Notes: generated by a model not told the origin, from the sequence alone. 64,000 nucleotides of DNA from Nitrospinota bacterium (GCA_016208975.1 JACQXA010000004.1:1303015-1367014); one strand, 5' to 3'. Numbered from the stretch's first letter, positions 17,562 to 26,015 are shown. Program-made: numbers and translations.

Positions 17562-18224
17562 CTATATCTTCGGCCAGCCTTTGGGCGGTTTGGCGCTGAA
17601 AGTCACATCTTCCTTCTTTACGGGATGGTTAAACGTAATCCCCCGGGCAAACAGCATTATGTTCTTGTTTGGCGTGGGGGAGCTGGCGCCGTATTTTAAG
17701 TCGCCCACGATAGGGTGGCCAATGGCCGAGAGCTGGGAGCGGATCTGGTGCGGCCTGCCGGTGATAGGGTTCACCTTCAACACGCTCACTTTCCCATCCG
17801 TCCATGCCAGCTCATAATCCAGCACCGCCTCTTTGGCGTCCCCGTGGGGATGTTTGTACGCCCGCACACGGTTCTTTTCCCGGTCCTTGGCTATGTAATG
17901 GGTCAGCCTATCCCGCTCCTTGTCCGGCGTCCCCTCCACCATGGCGAGATATTCCTTGCGCACCTCTTTCTTCCGGAGCTGGTCCGACAGGCGCGAGGCG
18001 GCCTTGGATGTTTTCGCGAACACCACCAGCCCTCCCACGGGCCTGTCCAGCCTGTGCACAAGCCCAAGGTAAACCGCGCCGGGCTTGTTATAGGTTGTTT
18101 TAAGATGCTCTTTCACCACCGTCAACAAGTCCGGGTCGTTGGAGGCGTCGGACTGGGTGGGCATGTTGAAAGGTTTTAGGACCACGATAATGTGGTTGTC
18201 CTCGTACACTACTTCTATGGCCAT
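17562..18224 (-). CDS. RluA-family RNA pseudouridine synthase
   Basis: 220 aa. Catalytic motif HRLDRPVGGLVVFAKT (Asp in the HRLDR box, about residue 58) and the downstream NPITGRPHQIRSQL motif define the RluA/RluD family. There is no N-terminal S4 domain, so it is of the short single-domain type; the target uridine (23S rRNA or tRNA) cannot be told. AAGGA precedes the ATG by about 8 nt. Divergent from the zinc-ribbon-like gene at 18277. Confidence 0.9.
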   Translation of the reverse strand: MAIEVVYEDNHIIVVLKPFNMPTQSDASNDPDLLTVVKEHLKTTYNKPGAVYLGLVHRLDRPVGGLVVFAKTSKAASRLSDQLRKKEVRKEYLAMVEGTPDKERDRLTHYIAKDREKNRVRAYKHPHGDAKEAVLDYELAWTDGKVSVLKVNPITGRPHQIRSQLSAIGHPIVGDLKYGASSPTPNKNIMLFARGITFNHPVKKEDVTFSAKPPKGWPKI

Positions 18225-18261
18225 TTTGATTCCTTATACAAAGCCGCCTTATGGCCGCAAT

Positions 18262-18269
18262 GTTATACT
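18262..18269 (+). promoter_or_regulatory. extended -10 box, leaderless start
   Basis: TG-T-TATACT: an extended -10 whose last base is 7 nt before the ATG at 18277, with no Shine-Dalgarno in between. Transcription would start at or next to the start codon. Confidence 0.5.
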
Positions 18270-18276
18270 TTAAAGC

Positions 18277-18648
18277 ATGAGCGAGCTAAAAGTCACCCAG
18301 CCTCCTGTTTGCCCCCATTGCGGGGAGACCATGAGCAAGTTCGACACGCCCCCGGTAGCCTTCAGCGACGGGCTGGGCTGGGGCGCGCCGTTCCTGTGGA
18401 TCTGCGATAACGACAACTGCCCTGTTTTCCGCAAAGGGTTCGACACGGTGTTCGGCCAGTACGGGCAAACCGCATCCATGCGGTTCATCGTGGAGCCAGA
18501 CACGGGGCGCGGGTCGGTAACGCCATCGTTCACCTTCGACCCGGCCCATATGGCCAAGTTCCTGGCCACGCGGGACCGCCGGATGAAAGAGATTTTAAGG
18601 GCCCATCCGCCGGATGATGACGATGACTGGACTGAAGAGGACGACTGA
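18277..18648 (+). CDS. small zinc-ribbon-like protein, 123 aa
   Basis: Unrecognised family. N-terminal CPHC and a later CDNDNC give four Cys (about residues 12, 15, 46 and 51) arranged like a zinc ribbon. The C-terminus is strongly acidic (HPPDDDDDWTEEDD). Aromatic segment GLGWGAPFLWIC between the Cys pairs. Probably cytosolic. Its -10 box places the transcript start at the ATG. The J-domain gene follows 39 bp later on the same strand, so they may be co-expressed. A role as an RNA- or protein-binding adaptor is only a guess. Confidence 0.65.
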   Translation: MSELKVTQPPVCPHCGETMSKFDTPPVAFSDGLGWGAPFLWICDNDNCPVFRKGFDTVFGQYGQTASMRFIVEPDTGRGSVTPSFTFDPAHMAKFLATRDRRMKEILRAHPPDDDDDWTEEDD

Positions 18649-18687
18649 CCCCCTTTTACAGGGCATTGACGAGCGGCAGGTTTAGAC

Positions 18688-19032
18688 ATGGGCAACGGAA
18701 AATATCAAGGCGACCAGTTTTTGGATTGGCGCAGTGAGATGTTCGGCCGGGAGTCCGCCGCCCGCAGGATACTGGGGGTGGACGAAGGGGCGGGGATAAC
18801 CGAAATCCGCCGCGCATACCGCCAGCTGGCGTTTAAACACCATCCGGACAGGAATCCGCAAGACCCCTCCGCCCACCGCCGTTTCGCCAACATGACCAAC
18901 GCCTACATAGTTCTGGCCAAGGGACGCCCCATGGACATTGCGGACGATAACGGTTTATTGCCCCGGAAAGCGGACCCGTTACAGACCAGAAACGGTTACA
19001 TGGAGTGGTGGCGCAGGAAGTTCGGGTTTTAA
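18688..19032 (+). CDS. J-domain (DnaJ-like) protein
   Basis: 114 aa. J domain covers about residues 24-75: AARRILGVDEGAGITEIRRAYRQLAFKHHPDRNP is split here as helix II EIRRAYRQLAFKH followed by the invariant HPD tripeptide. No G/F region, zinc fingers or C-terminal substrate domain, so it is a type III co-chaperone that would only stimulate a DnaK-type ATPase. C-terminus NGYMEWWRRKFGF is aromatic and basic and may contact a client or membrane. Downstream of the zinc-ribbon gene. Confidence 0.85.
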   Translation: MGNGKYQGDQFLDWRSEMFGRESAARRILGVDEGAGITEIRRAYRQLAFKHHPDRNPQDPSAHRRFANMTNAYIVLAKGRPMDIADDNGLLPRKADPLQTRNGYMEWWRRKFGF

Positions 19033-19046
19033 TATCAGCCATATCC

Positions 19047-19075
19047 TTGACACGGAATAGCACTTGCGATTGAAT
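19047..19075 (+). promoter_or_regulatory. candidate sigma-70 promoter of HEAT-cyclase gene
   Basis: Perfect TTGACA (19047-19052), 17-bp spacer, TTGAAT (19070-19075, four of six consensus bases). It would give a leader of about 165 nt before the ATG at 19245. Alternative: the gene is read through from the J-domain gene. Confidence 0.4.
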
Positions 19076-19244
19076 AAGCCCATCGGCGGCCCGCCGTTGG
19101 AAAATTCGTAGCGTTTATACGGCGGGGGAGGGCGGAATCCCAGGTCTTGAGCCTCCGCCAGGGGTGTTTTTCCATTTGTGACAAAACTGGTTTTTTGCGC
19201 GCAGGCTCCCCAGCCGGGCCGCGCCAGGACCAATAGCAGGCCGA

Positions 19245-21329
19245 ATGTTCGAGAAAATCAAGGTTGGCGGGTTTCTTTCCAAATATCCCAAAGCGGAGGG
19301 GCCGGAAAGAAAAGGCCTCATCGAAAAACTGGACGCGCTGTGGGAATTCGCCATTCCCATGGCCGCCGACGAGTTGCGCTACAACCGCATGCTCTACATG
19401 GACGCCGCCGAGATTTTCGAGAAGCTTTATAAAAAAGAACGGCTTCCGGTTTACATCAAAGGGCTTGGCGACTCCAAAGACAACGTGCGCGCCCTGTATA
19501 AAGAGACCCTAAAGAAGCAGGGGAAAGCCTCTATATTGCCCAACCTGGCGGACAGCCTGGCCAGCGACGACAATGTTTTGCGCAGGACAGCCGGGGAAAT
19601 GATAGTTGAAATAGGCGACGCTTCGGTGACCTATAAAATTATTCCCCTGCTCAAAAGCGAGAACCGCGACGTAAAGAAAACCGCCATGGACACCCTGGCG
19701 TCCCTCAAATCCGAAAAAGCCTCGGAAGCCATCTTGCCCTTGATGGACGATCCGGACTCCTGGGTGAGGCGCAAGGCGGTGGAGGCGGTGTGCAGGCTTA
19801 AAGACAAGGCCACCCTCGCAAAGCTCCGGCATGTGGCGTTGAACGAAAAAGACGCGGCCATCCTGAAAATGGTCATAGAAACGGTAGGGGAGATTGGCGG
19901 CAAAGAGGACGCCGTGGCCATTCTCGGGCTCATTAGAAACCCGGACATGATGATAAGGCAGATGGCCGCCGGAGCCGTTATAGCGATCGCCGATTCGGAG
20001 ATCGTGCCCAAAGTGGTGGAGCTTCTCATGGATGAGGACGTGAACACACGCAGGACCGCCGTGGATGTTCTCAACGGGCTTAAAGACCCGAAAACCGCCG
20101 GGGCGCTGGTGCGCGCCATAAAAGATGGGGACTGGTGGGTGCGGGAGATAGCCACCGACGCTTTATCCGCCCTTGGAGGCGAGAAGATAAGCCAGATGAT
20201 AATGGGTTTGCTCACCGACCAGGACGAGTACGCCCGGAGGTCCGCGGTGGAGTTTTATTGCCGGGTGAAAGATCCGGCGGCATTTCAAATACTCTTAAAC
20301 CTTCTGGCCGATAAAGACTGGTGGGTGCGCGAAAAAGCCATAACCGCCCTGGGGCTGATAGGCGACCCTGCGGCCATTCCCCACATCGAAAAGCTGGTGG
20401 GGGACAAAGAGGTGAAATGGGCCATACCCTCCGCGCTGGCCGCCATCGGGGGAGCCGCCGCGCTAAAACCGTTGGGCCTGATGCTCAAAGACAGCCAGCG
20501 GGCCATAAGGCTGGAAGCGCTCCGCGCCGTGACGCTGATAGATTCGGACGAGACGGTGGGCCTGCTAAAACGGGCCGCGTTGGACCAGGACGTTGAAGTG
20601 ATGGCCTCGGCCCTGAAACTCCTGCGGGAAAAAACAGGGCAGGTGTGGCTGAAAGAGGACGTTGAGGCGGAACTGGGCAAGGAAGAGAAGGCCCCCGTAA
20701 CCAAAGCCGCCCCTCAAACCGTTACGCCCATAATAAACAGGGTGGATGTGAAACCTGGCGAGATATTCACGGAGGCCATCCTGGTGGCGGACCTTTGCAA
20801 TTCCACAGACATGGCCAACACCTATGGCGACAATTTCGTTTTCCAGCTGGCGTCGGAGTTCTGCAACATAATCCTCGCCGCCGCCGAGGACGAGAAAGTC
20901 AGTTTCTCCAAAAGTACCGGTGACGGATACCTGATGACTTTCCCTTCGGTGGAAAACGCGCTGGGAACCGCCAAGCGGACTCTGGACGAGTTGGCGGCGC
21001 GCAACGCCGCCGTGGAGCCCAAACGCAGGATAGCGTCCCGGTTCGCAGTGAACATCGGGGAATGCCGCGTGGACATGAACGGCGACAGGCAAGGGGTGGC
21101 GGTGAACATGACCTTCCGTGTGGACGGGGTGAAAAGGGACACCATGATCCCGGCGCCGGGGGGAGTGGGCGCGGACGAAATGCCCATGGAAAACAGGATA
21201 TTGCTCACGGAGCCGGCCAGCCTGGACATCAAGGGTAACGCCAGGTTCCCCACCCGGCTGTTGGGCTTTTTCGAGTTGAAAGGGATAACCGGCCTGCACC
21301 GGATATATCAGCTGATGGAGGGCGGATAA
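19245..21329 (+). CDS. HEAT-repeat protein fused to class III nucleotidyl cyclase
   Basis: 694 aa, no membrane segment. About residues 40-470 are consecutive HEAT/PBS-lyase-type repeats with recurring D-x-x-x-x-VR-R-x-A units such as DPDSWVRRKAVEAV and DKDWWVREKAITAL. After a linker, residues about 505-690 form a class III cyclase domain. Visible catalytic set: metal Asp516 (LVADLCNST), Lys556 and Asp560 (KSTGDGY), and Asn621/Arg625 (VNMTFR). The residue three before the Asn, often the purine-choosing Asp, is Val, so cAMP versus cGMP is open. It is followed by a strong terminator. Likely a cytosolic protein-sensing cyclase; the partner is unknown. Confidence 0.8.
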   Translation: MFEKIKVGGFLSKYPKAEGPERKGLIEKLDALWEFAIPMAADELRYNRMLYMDAAEIFEKLYKKERLPVYIKGLGDSKDNVRALYKETLKKQGKASILPNLADSLASDDNVLRRTAGEMIVEIGDASVTYKIIPLLKSENRDVKKTAMDTLASLKSEKASEAILPLMDDPDSWVRRKAVEAVCRLKDKATLAKLRHVALNEKDAAILKMVIETVGEIGGKEDAVAILGLIRNPDMMIRQMAAGAVIAIADSEIVPKVVELLMDEDVNTRRTAVDVLNGLKDPKTAGALVRAIKDGDWWVREIATDALSALGGEKISQMIMGLLTDQDEYARRSAVEFYCRVKDPAAFQILLNLLADKDWWVREKAITALGLIGDPAAIPHIEKLVGDKEVKWAIPSALAAIGGAAALKPLGLMLKDSQRAIRLEALRAVTLIDSDETVGLLKRAALDQDVEVMASALKLLREKTGQVWLKEDVEAELGKEEKAPVTKAAPQTVTPIINRVDVKPGEIFTEAILVADLCNSTDMANTYGDNFVFQLASEFCNIILAAAEDEKVSFSKSTGDGYLMTFPSVENALGTAKRTLDELAARNAAVEPKRRIASRFAVNIGECRVDMNGDRQGVAVNMTFRVDGVKRDTMIPAPGGVGADEMPMENRILLTEPASLDIKGNARFPTRLLGFFELKGITGLHRIYQLMEGG

Positions 21330-21372
21330 GTATCGGCCGGCAAGCGTTTAAACAAGCGCTTGCCTTGAATCG

Positions 21373-21398
21373 AAAAGGGCTGGCGCGCCAGCCAGCCC
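21373..21398 (-). terminator. rho-independent terminator of csp
   Basis: Stem GGGCTGGC (21377-21384) / GCCAGCCC (21391-21398), 6-nt loop, followed on the minus strand by TTTT (21373-21376), about 45-70 nt beyond the cold-shock gene stop. Confidence 0.65.
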
Positions 21399-21409
21399 GT
21401 TCGTGAGAG

Positions 21410-21443
21410 CCGCCGGTAACTGGATACCGGCGGTTTGGTTTTT
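21410..21443 (+). terminator. rho-independent terminator of HEAT-cyclase gene
   Basis: Perfect 9-bp stem CCGCCGGTA / TACCGGCGG with a 6-nt loop, followed by TTTGGTTTTT on the plus strand. It lies 80 bp past the cyclase stop; the T-run touches the convergent csp stop codon. Confidence 0.75.
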
Positions 21444-21645
21444 ACAGCTTCATTACGTTCTTGGCGTGCAGACCCTTAGGGCCTTCAAATATTTCGAATT
21501 GCACCGGCTGGCCGTCTTGAAGGGTTTTATAACCCTCGCCGGAAATGGCGGTGTAATGGACGAAAACGTCCCCATCCCGCTCTTCTTCTTTTATGAAGCC
21601 ATACCCCTTAGCGTTGTTGAACCATTTGACCTTCCCCGTAGCCAT
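21442..21645 (-). CDS. cold-shock protein (CspA family)
   Basis: 67 aa, a single cold-shock domain. RNP1 is KGYGFI and RNP2 is VFVHYTAI; starts [10 protein letters not shown]. Single-stranded nucleic-acid chaperone acting on mRNA structure. GAGGGGGAG lies about 6 nt before the ATG. Transcription appears to start about 265-270 nt upstream (promoter at 21920-21948), so the mRNA has a long leader like those of cold-regulated csp genes. Paralogues elsewhere cannot be excluded, so no letter suffix is given. Confidence 0.95.
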   Translation of the reverse strand: MATGKVKWFNNAKGYGFIKEEERDGDVFVHYTAISGEGYKTLQDGQPVQFEIFEGPKGLHAKNVMKL

Positions 21646-21919
21646 TTCAAACTCCCCCTCTAAACATTACAAAGCCAAACCGCATCGCGCATACACCATT
21701 GCAATAACGCATGGCTCCGCTGAAATAGCGGGAAAACGCCGGATGTAATTTGGCGACACCCCTAAAAGTTTAGAACGCAAAAATGCTCTGCGGCCGTCCC
21801 TCACGGCGCGGCAAAGTTTCTATATAAAACCGTAAGATTAGCTACGGATGTGGTTGTAAAAAACGTTGTCTGGCGCAAGAATGCCCCAAACCCTTTTCCC
21901 CCGAATTCTAGCGTTGAAA
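21646..21919 (-). promoter_or_regulatory. long 5' leader of csp mRNA
   Basis: About 270 nt between the predicted csp transcription start and its ATG; no gene on either strand. This accounts for most of the 343-bp gap 21646-21988. Long structured leaders act as cold-responsive switches in known cspA mRNAs; whether this one does is inference. No named RNA motif was recognised by eye. Confidence 0.4.
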
Positions 21920-21948
21920 ATTATATTTAACAAGCGCAAGAAAGTCAA
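21920..21948 (-). promoter_or_regulatory. sigma-70 promoter of csp
   Basis: On the minus strand TTGACT (21943-21948), exactly 17 bp, then TATAAT (21920-21925). Five of six and six of six consensus bases. Confidence 0.7.
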
Positions 21949-21988
21949 CATGGTTTTTTACGGTTTTTATCCGGCTTGCGGAAAAGGG

Positions 21989-23164
21989 TCAGGCGGCGGT
22001 AAGGGTTAACAGGGTTATTTCCGAAGGGGCGCCAAGCCTCAGCGGCGGGCCCCAGTATGCCGCGCCCCGGCTTGTGTAAACGGGCATGCCATTGTATTCA
22101 CTCAACCCCGGCGGCACCGGGTGGAACAGGGGGATGACAAGGTTCCAAGGGAAAAACTGTCCGCCGTGGGTATGCCCGCACACCATCAGCTGGAACCCGG
22201 CGGCGGATACGTATGAGGCGCTTCTGGGCTGATGGGCCATCATCAGCTTGAAATCGCAGGGGGGCGCTCCATGCTGGGCCCTGTCCGTGTCCGGCAGGTG
22301 GCCGGGAATATCTTTTCCGGCGCTGTGGTCTGGTATCCCGGCCAAAAGCATTTTGGAGGAGCCCCGGCTTATCACCCTGTGTTCGTTCACCAGGGTGGTC
22401 ACACCCATCCGGTTTATCTCCCCCAGCCAGTCCAGCGCGCCCCAGTAATACTCGTGGTTTCCGGTAACGAAATAAACGCCGTCGGGAGCGTTCAACCGGC
22501 CCAGCCAACTCATGTCCTCTCTTAATTCGCGGACATAGCCGTCCACCATGTCGCCGGTCACCATTACCATGTCAGCGTGGAGCGGGTTTATCCTTTCCAC
22601 TATCCGTTTAAGGTAGCCGCCCCTCAGGGTGGGGCATAAATGGACATCGGTGATATGGGCCAGCTTGTAACCATCGAAAGCGGACGGCAGATTTTTTATG
22701 GGAATCGTCACCTGTAAAAACGCCGGGTCGCGGCTGGCTTTGTGATATGCCGCCCCGGTGGTGATAGCCGCCGCGCCTGCCACCAATCCGTTGGTGACTT
22801 CAATCAGGAACCGGCGTCTGTCCGGATTGAAATCCAGTTTGAGGTTATCTTCCGCGCCTGCCCGTTCACTGGCCTTTATGGCGATTCTCGCTATAACCCA
22901 GCCCGCGTCGCGGACAACCGTATAGGGGAAAACGATGGTCATAAACCCCGCCCCGATGAACACCATGTTGTATATCCACGGCGTCTCCCACGCCCAGGCG
23001 TTGTTTCGGATGACGAACATGGAAGGGAGGAGCAGTGTGTGAAGCAGAAGGATCACCCATAGGGCGAACTTTCGGGGATGGGCGGTTTTCAACGGTCCGA
23101 TTAATCTGGCCCCCACATAAATATGGGCCCCCAGGTAAACCGAGAACGCGATTAGGAAAAACAT
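21989..23164 (-). CDS. membrane-anchored metallophosphoesterase (YkuE/YaeI type)
   Basis: 391 aa. Four or so N-terminal membrane helices to about residue 120, an RRRFLIEVTNG stretch, then a calcineurin-like phosphoesterase domain: metal motifs ITDVHL (Asp, His), VTGDMVDG (Asp), GNHEYYWG (Asn, His) and GHTHGGQ (two His). Related enzymes hydrolyse phosphodiesters or UDP-diacylglucosamine-type lipids at the membrane; the substrate here is unknown. It begins 19 bp after the end of the next upstream minus-strand gene, so it is probably the last gene of an operon starting at 25197. Confidence 0.88.
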   Translation of the reverse strand: MFFLIAFSVYLGAHIYVGARLIGPLKTAHPRKFALWVILLLHTLLLPSMFVIRNNAWAWETPWIYNMVFIGAGFMTIVFPYTVVRDAGWVIARIAIKASERAGAEDNLKLDFNPDRRRFLIEVTNGLVAGAAAITTGAAYHKASRDPAFLQVTIPIKNLPSAFDGYKLAHITDVHLCPTLRGGYLKRIVERINPLHADMVMVTGDMVDGYVRELREDMSWLGRLNAPDGVYFVTGNHEYYWGALDWLGEINRMGVTTLVNEHRVISRGSSKMLLAGIPDHSAGKDIPGHLPDTDRAQHGAPPCDFKLMMAHQPRSASYVSAAGFQLMVCGHTHGGQFFPWNLVIPLFHPVPPGLSEYNGMPVYTSRGAAYWGPPLRLGAPSEITLLTLTAA

Positions 23165-23182
23165 CTGGCCCTCCGCCTCCAG

Positions 23183-23716
23183 CTATGAATGGCGCTGAAT
23201 CTTCACACTCATGGGGGTCACTATGGCGGCTATGGCCGCGGGGGCCAGCCAACTGAAAGCGAATCCGCCGAAAACGAAACCGGCGAATCCCACGAGCCAG
23301 CCCAGCACAAACCCGTTGTTCTCATGATAAAAGAGCCGGGCGGTTTTTTGGAAGAGATTCCGGTTATCCGCGAAAAACACGCCCGCCCCGGCGCCGGAGA
23401 TGGCCACCATGGACCCATGCGCCCAAATAAGGCTTAAATCGAAAGGATGTGTCCGCAATAGGGCCATGGACAGGTAAAAAGCCCCAAGGCCCGCCGGCGC
23501 CCAGAACCATCTGTTAGTGAAAACCGGTGATCCGGTAAACCGCCCTGCGAACAGACCCAATCCGCTACCGGCCAGCCAGGCGACGGTGACTGTGGCGAAA
23601 CCCTGATATGCGGAGGTCATGTAAACCGCCAGTCCCCAGAAATAACCGGTCTGGAGCAGTGCGAAATAAATCCCCGCCAAAAAGGCGAACCGCGCTCCGG
23701 ATCGTCCGCCGTTCAT
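23183..23716 (-). CDS. hypothetical integral membrane protein, 177 aa
   Basis: Not recognised. Five to six hydrophobic helices with short polar turns, beginning MNGGRSGARFAFLAGIYFAL and containing many small residues (GSGLGLFAG), but no charged catalytic motif. The ATG overlaps the stop of the spermidine-synthase-like gene by 4 bp, so the two are translationally coupled. It may be the detached remainder of that protein's membrane module, since related proteins often have more helices than the neighbour has here. Confidence 0.6.
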   Translation of the reverse strand: MNGGRSGARFAFLAGIYFALLQTGYFWGLAVYMTSAYQGFATVTVAWLAGSGLGLFAGRFTGSPVFTNRWFWAPAGLGAFYLSMALLRTHPFDLSLIWAHGSMVAISGAGAGVFFADNRNLFQKTARLFYHENNGFVLGWLVGFAGFVFGGFAFSWLAPAAIAAIVTPMSVKIQRHS

Positions 23717-25197
23717 TTTCCGGCTCCTTTTGGGGGCGTGAACCAGCCGATGATCCTGTCCATGCTTGTAAGCACAGGGAAACGCACATCGTTCCAGCTT
23801 ATGGGCCGGGCCTGCCCGATAATTTTACGGGCTTGATCCTTGTTCCATGTTTGGGACAGGTCACCGCCAATTTTACGGGCCGCATCATTGAGGGTATCAA
23901 CGGACATTGAAAGGTCATTTCCCGCCAGCGCAAAGCTGTAAGGGGAACCTTTTGGCGTGTAAATCAGCGTTTTGTCAAAGGTGGAAACTATCGCCTGCCC
24001 CACAACCCTGGGCATTAATCTTCCACTTTCCAGCAGGCCGCACAGGGATATGGACAGCGCGCCGCCTGGATTAAGCCGTTCTTTGGCGAGCCGCATGAAT
24101 TCTTCGGAATACAAGAGGCCGGTCTGGATGGTGTACGGCGCCGGGATGTCCACTATTATAAGGTCGAACTTTCCGGTGGCGCTTGCCAGGTAATGCTTGC
24201 CGTCGTCAATTACAAGGTTCCAGCCGGGGAGCTTGTCCACCCGATTTATGTCCGCGAAATATTTCCGGCTGGCGGCTATCACCGCAGGGTCAATCTCCAC
24301 GGTGGTCACTCTCTGCGCCGTGGCGGAAGCGTAAGCCACCGACTGCATGGTTCCAGAGCCCATCACCAAAACATTCCGTGGTTTCAGCGCCTCCACCGGC
24401 AGGCGGGTCAGGTAGAAGTTGAACAGGCTCAAAGATGGGGAGCCATAGAACATCACGCCGTTCAGGAATATATACCGCCGTTTATTGCTGGCGGTAAACA
24501 CATCCACCTTCTGATAGGGGCTGTACACGCTGGAAAGGACATTCTCCACCTCGATGTCCTTAACGGTCCGGTAGTAATAGGCCAGGCTCCGCTTATCCAG
24601 CTCCGGCGAAATGAAACCGTATGCCAGCGCTGATCCCGCCGTTATGGCGTACATCACGGGCCGGTTCAAGATCAGGGCCACCAGAAGCGCCATACCAATT
24701 TGGTAGGCCACCGCCATTACCCAGGCTTGCGTTCCGGCCAGGGCAAAAACGGTTCCAAGCCCAGAAGCGAATCCGAGGATCTCCAGCGCGTAAAAAACCG
24801 GTAACGCCTTGCCGCCGCCAGAGGAGTCTATGAACGCCGGCAAAACCACCGAGAAGAACGAGACAAAGGTGAATATCACCAGGAACAGCAACACTATAAG
24901 CGCCAGCCCCGGAAGGAATCCGGAAAGGTATCCGCTGATGATTCGTAACGAGAAGGGGAACGAAAGATGCAAAATGAAAATCCCCGGCGCCAGCCAGCCG
25001 AGGGCCTCCAGGGAGAGTTTGTCCGCCAGTTTGTACCCCACGGAAAGGCCGGTGAAAAAACTGAGTGTGACCAGCAAGATGACCATTTCCGAACCCATGG
25101 CCAGCGCCGTCACTTCCTGAGCCAGGAAAAACTGGGCCAGCGCCAGGCAGAACCCGGAAAGAAAAACGGCCGCCAACCCTTTTTTATGGATAGTCAT
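23713..25197 (-). CDS. membrane protein with spermidine synthase-like domain
   Basis: 494 aa. Residues 1-210 contain about six to seven membrane helices; residues about 225-460 form a spermidine synthase/SAM-dependent Rossmann domain: NVLVMGSGTMQSVAYA (glycine loop, usually GGGDG, here GSGTM), VTTVEIDPAVI, DDGKHYL and FDLIIVDIPAP. Such fused proteins are common in Deltaproteobacteria and related groups and lack a proven substrate. The altered glycine loop makes true polyamine synthesis doubtful. Coupled to the 177-aa membrane gene; the SUMF1 lipoprotein gene is 10 bp upstream. Confidence 0.75.
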   Translation of the reverse strand: MTIHKKGLAAVFLSGFCLALAQFFLAQEVTALAMGSEMVILLVTLSFFTGLSVGYKLADKLSLEALGWLAPGIFILHLSFPFSLRIISGYLSGFLPGLALIVLLFLVIFTFVSFFSVVLPAFIDSSGGGKALPVFYALEILGFASGLGTVFALAGTQAWVMAVAYQIGMALLVALILNRPVMYAITAGSALAYGFISPELDKRSLAYYYRTVKDIEVENVLSSVYSPYQKVDVFTASNKRRYIFLNGVMFYGSPSLSLFNFYLTRLPVEALKPRNVLVMGSGTMQSVAYASATAQRVTTVEIDPAVIAASRKYFADINRVDKLPGWNLVIDDGKHYLASATGKFDLIIVDIPAPYTIQTGLLYSEEFMRLAKERLNPGGALSISLCGLLESGRLMPRVVGQAIVSTFDKTLIYTPKGSPYSFALAGNDLSMSVDTLNDAARKIGGDLSQTWNKDQARKIIGQARPISWNDVRFPVLTSMDRIIGWFTPPKGAGK

Positions 25198-25207
25198 TTA
25201 ATAAACA

Positions 25208-25951
25208 TCATTTGGCGCAACGGAACCCGTTGTCATACCCGCGCTGGCCGGGTAATAATCCCCAGCGGAAAGAGACCCTAAGGCTTTCCAGCTTGTGATC
25301 CCACGAGCCGCCCCGGATGGAATGCCGCTCGCCGGATGGGGGCCCCTGGGGATTGTAAAGCGGGCTTTGGGAATAATAGTCGTAACCGTACCAGTCGTTA
25401 AGCCATTCCCATACGTTGCCGCAGAGGTCGTATATTCCCAGGGCGTTGGGCGGGAAACTGCCCACAGGTGTGGGGCCGTGCCCATAGTCCCATCCATAAT
25501 TCACGTCGGCGGGTGATACGCTGTCTTTATTGTTGCAGTACAGGCCGTTGCCGGTAAGCTCACGCGCTGAATATTCCCACTCGGCCTCGGTTGGCAACCG
25601 TTTTCCCTGGCTGGCGCAAAAGTCGTGGGCCTCCTGCCACGTGGCCTGGTCCACCGGGCATGTGGGGCAATCGCTGAACCTGGCCGGGTTCGAGCCCATC
25701 ACGGACTGGAACAGGGTTTGGGTAACCTCGTATTTATCCAGGTAGAAACCGTTCAGGCATACCTTGTGGACGGGACGCTCGTTGGGCAGTCCCATGTAGC
25801 GCGTGTCTCCCATTTCAAAACAGCCTTCAGGAATGTAGGCCATGCCTTCGGGAGCATCTGTGCCGTCGCCGCAGGCGGCGATGAAAACAAGCGCCGGGAA
25901 CAAGACAGCCATTAAGAATCGCGCCACGCCAAACCCAGAAAACTGTTTCAT
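25208..25951 (-). CDS. SUMF1/FGE-domain lipoprotein
   Basis: 247 aa. Lipoprotein signal peptide with lipobox IAAC (about residue 27). The rest is a formylglycine-generating-enzyme-like (SUMF1) domain: MAYIPEGCFEMGD, DKYEVTQTLFQ, PVDQATWQEAHDFC, RLPTEAEWEYSAR, LCGNVWEWLNDWYG, GGSWD and C-terminal GFRCAK. Enzymatic members oxidise a Cys of sulfatases; many bacterial lipoprotein members are non-catalytic. No sulfatase gene is in the window. It starts just past a terminator for the multihaem gene and leads the 10-bp-spaced minus-strand run 25951-21989. Confidence 0.85.
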   Translation of the reverse strand: MKQFSGFGVARFLMAVLFPALVFIAACGDGTDAPEGMAYIPEGCFEMGDTRYMGLPNERPVHKVCLNGFYLDKYEVTQTLFQSVMGSNPARFSDCPTCPVDQATWQEAHDFCASQGKRLPTEAEWEYSARELTGNGLYCNNKDSVSPADVNYGWDYGHGPTPVGSFPPNALGIYDLCGNVWEWLNDWYGYDYYSQSPLYNPQGPPSGERHSIRGGSWDHKLESLRVSFRWGLLPGQRGYDNGFRCAK

Positions 25952-25963
25952 GTGTCCATTCTA

Positions 25964-25999
25964 AATAAAAAAAGGGGCGGCCATGAAGACCGCCCCTTT
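25964..25999 (-). terminator. rho-independent terminator of multihaem cytochrome gene
   Basis: Perfect 10-bp stem AAAGGGGCGG (25971-25980) / CCGCCCCTTT (25990-25999), 9-nt loop, followed on the minus strand by a T-rich run (TTTTTTATTT). It separates the cytochrome gene from the SUMF1 gene. Confidence 0.85.
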
Positions 26000-26015
26000 G
26001 AATATCAGTCCAGCA

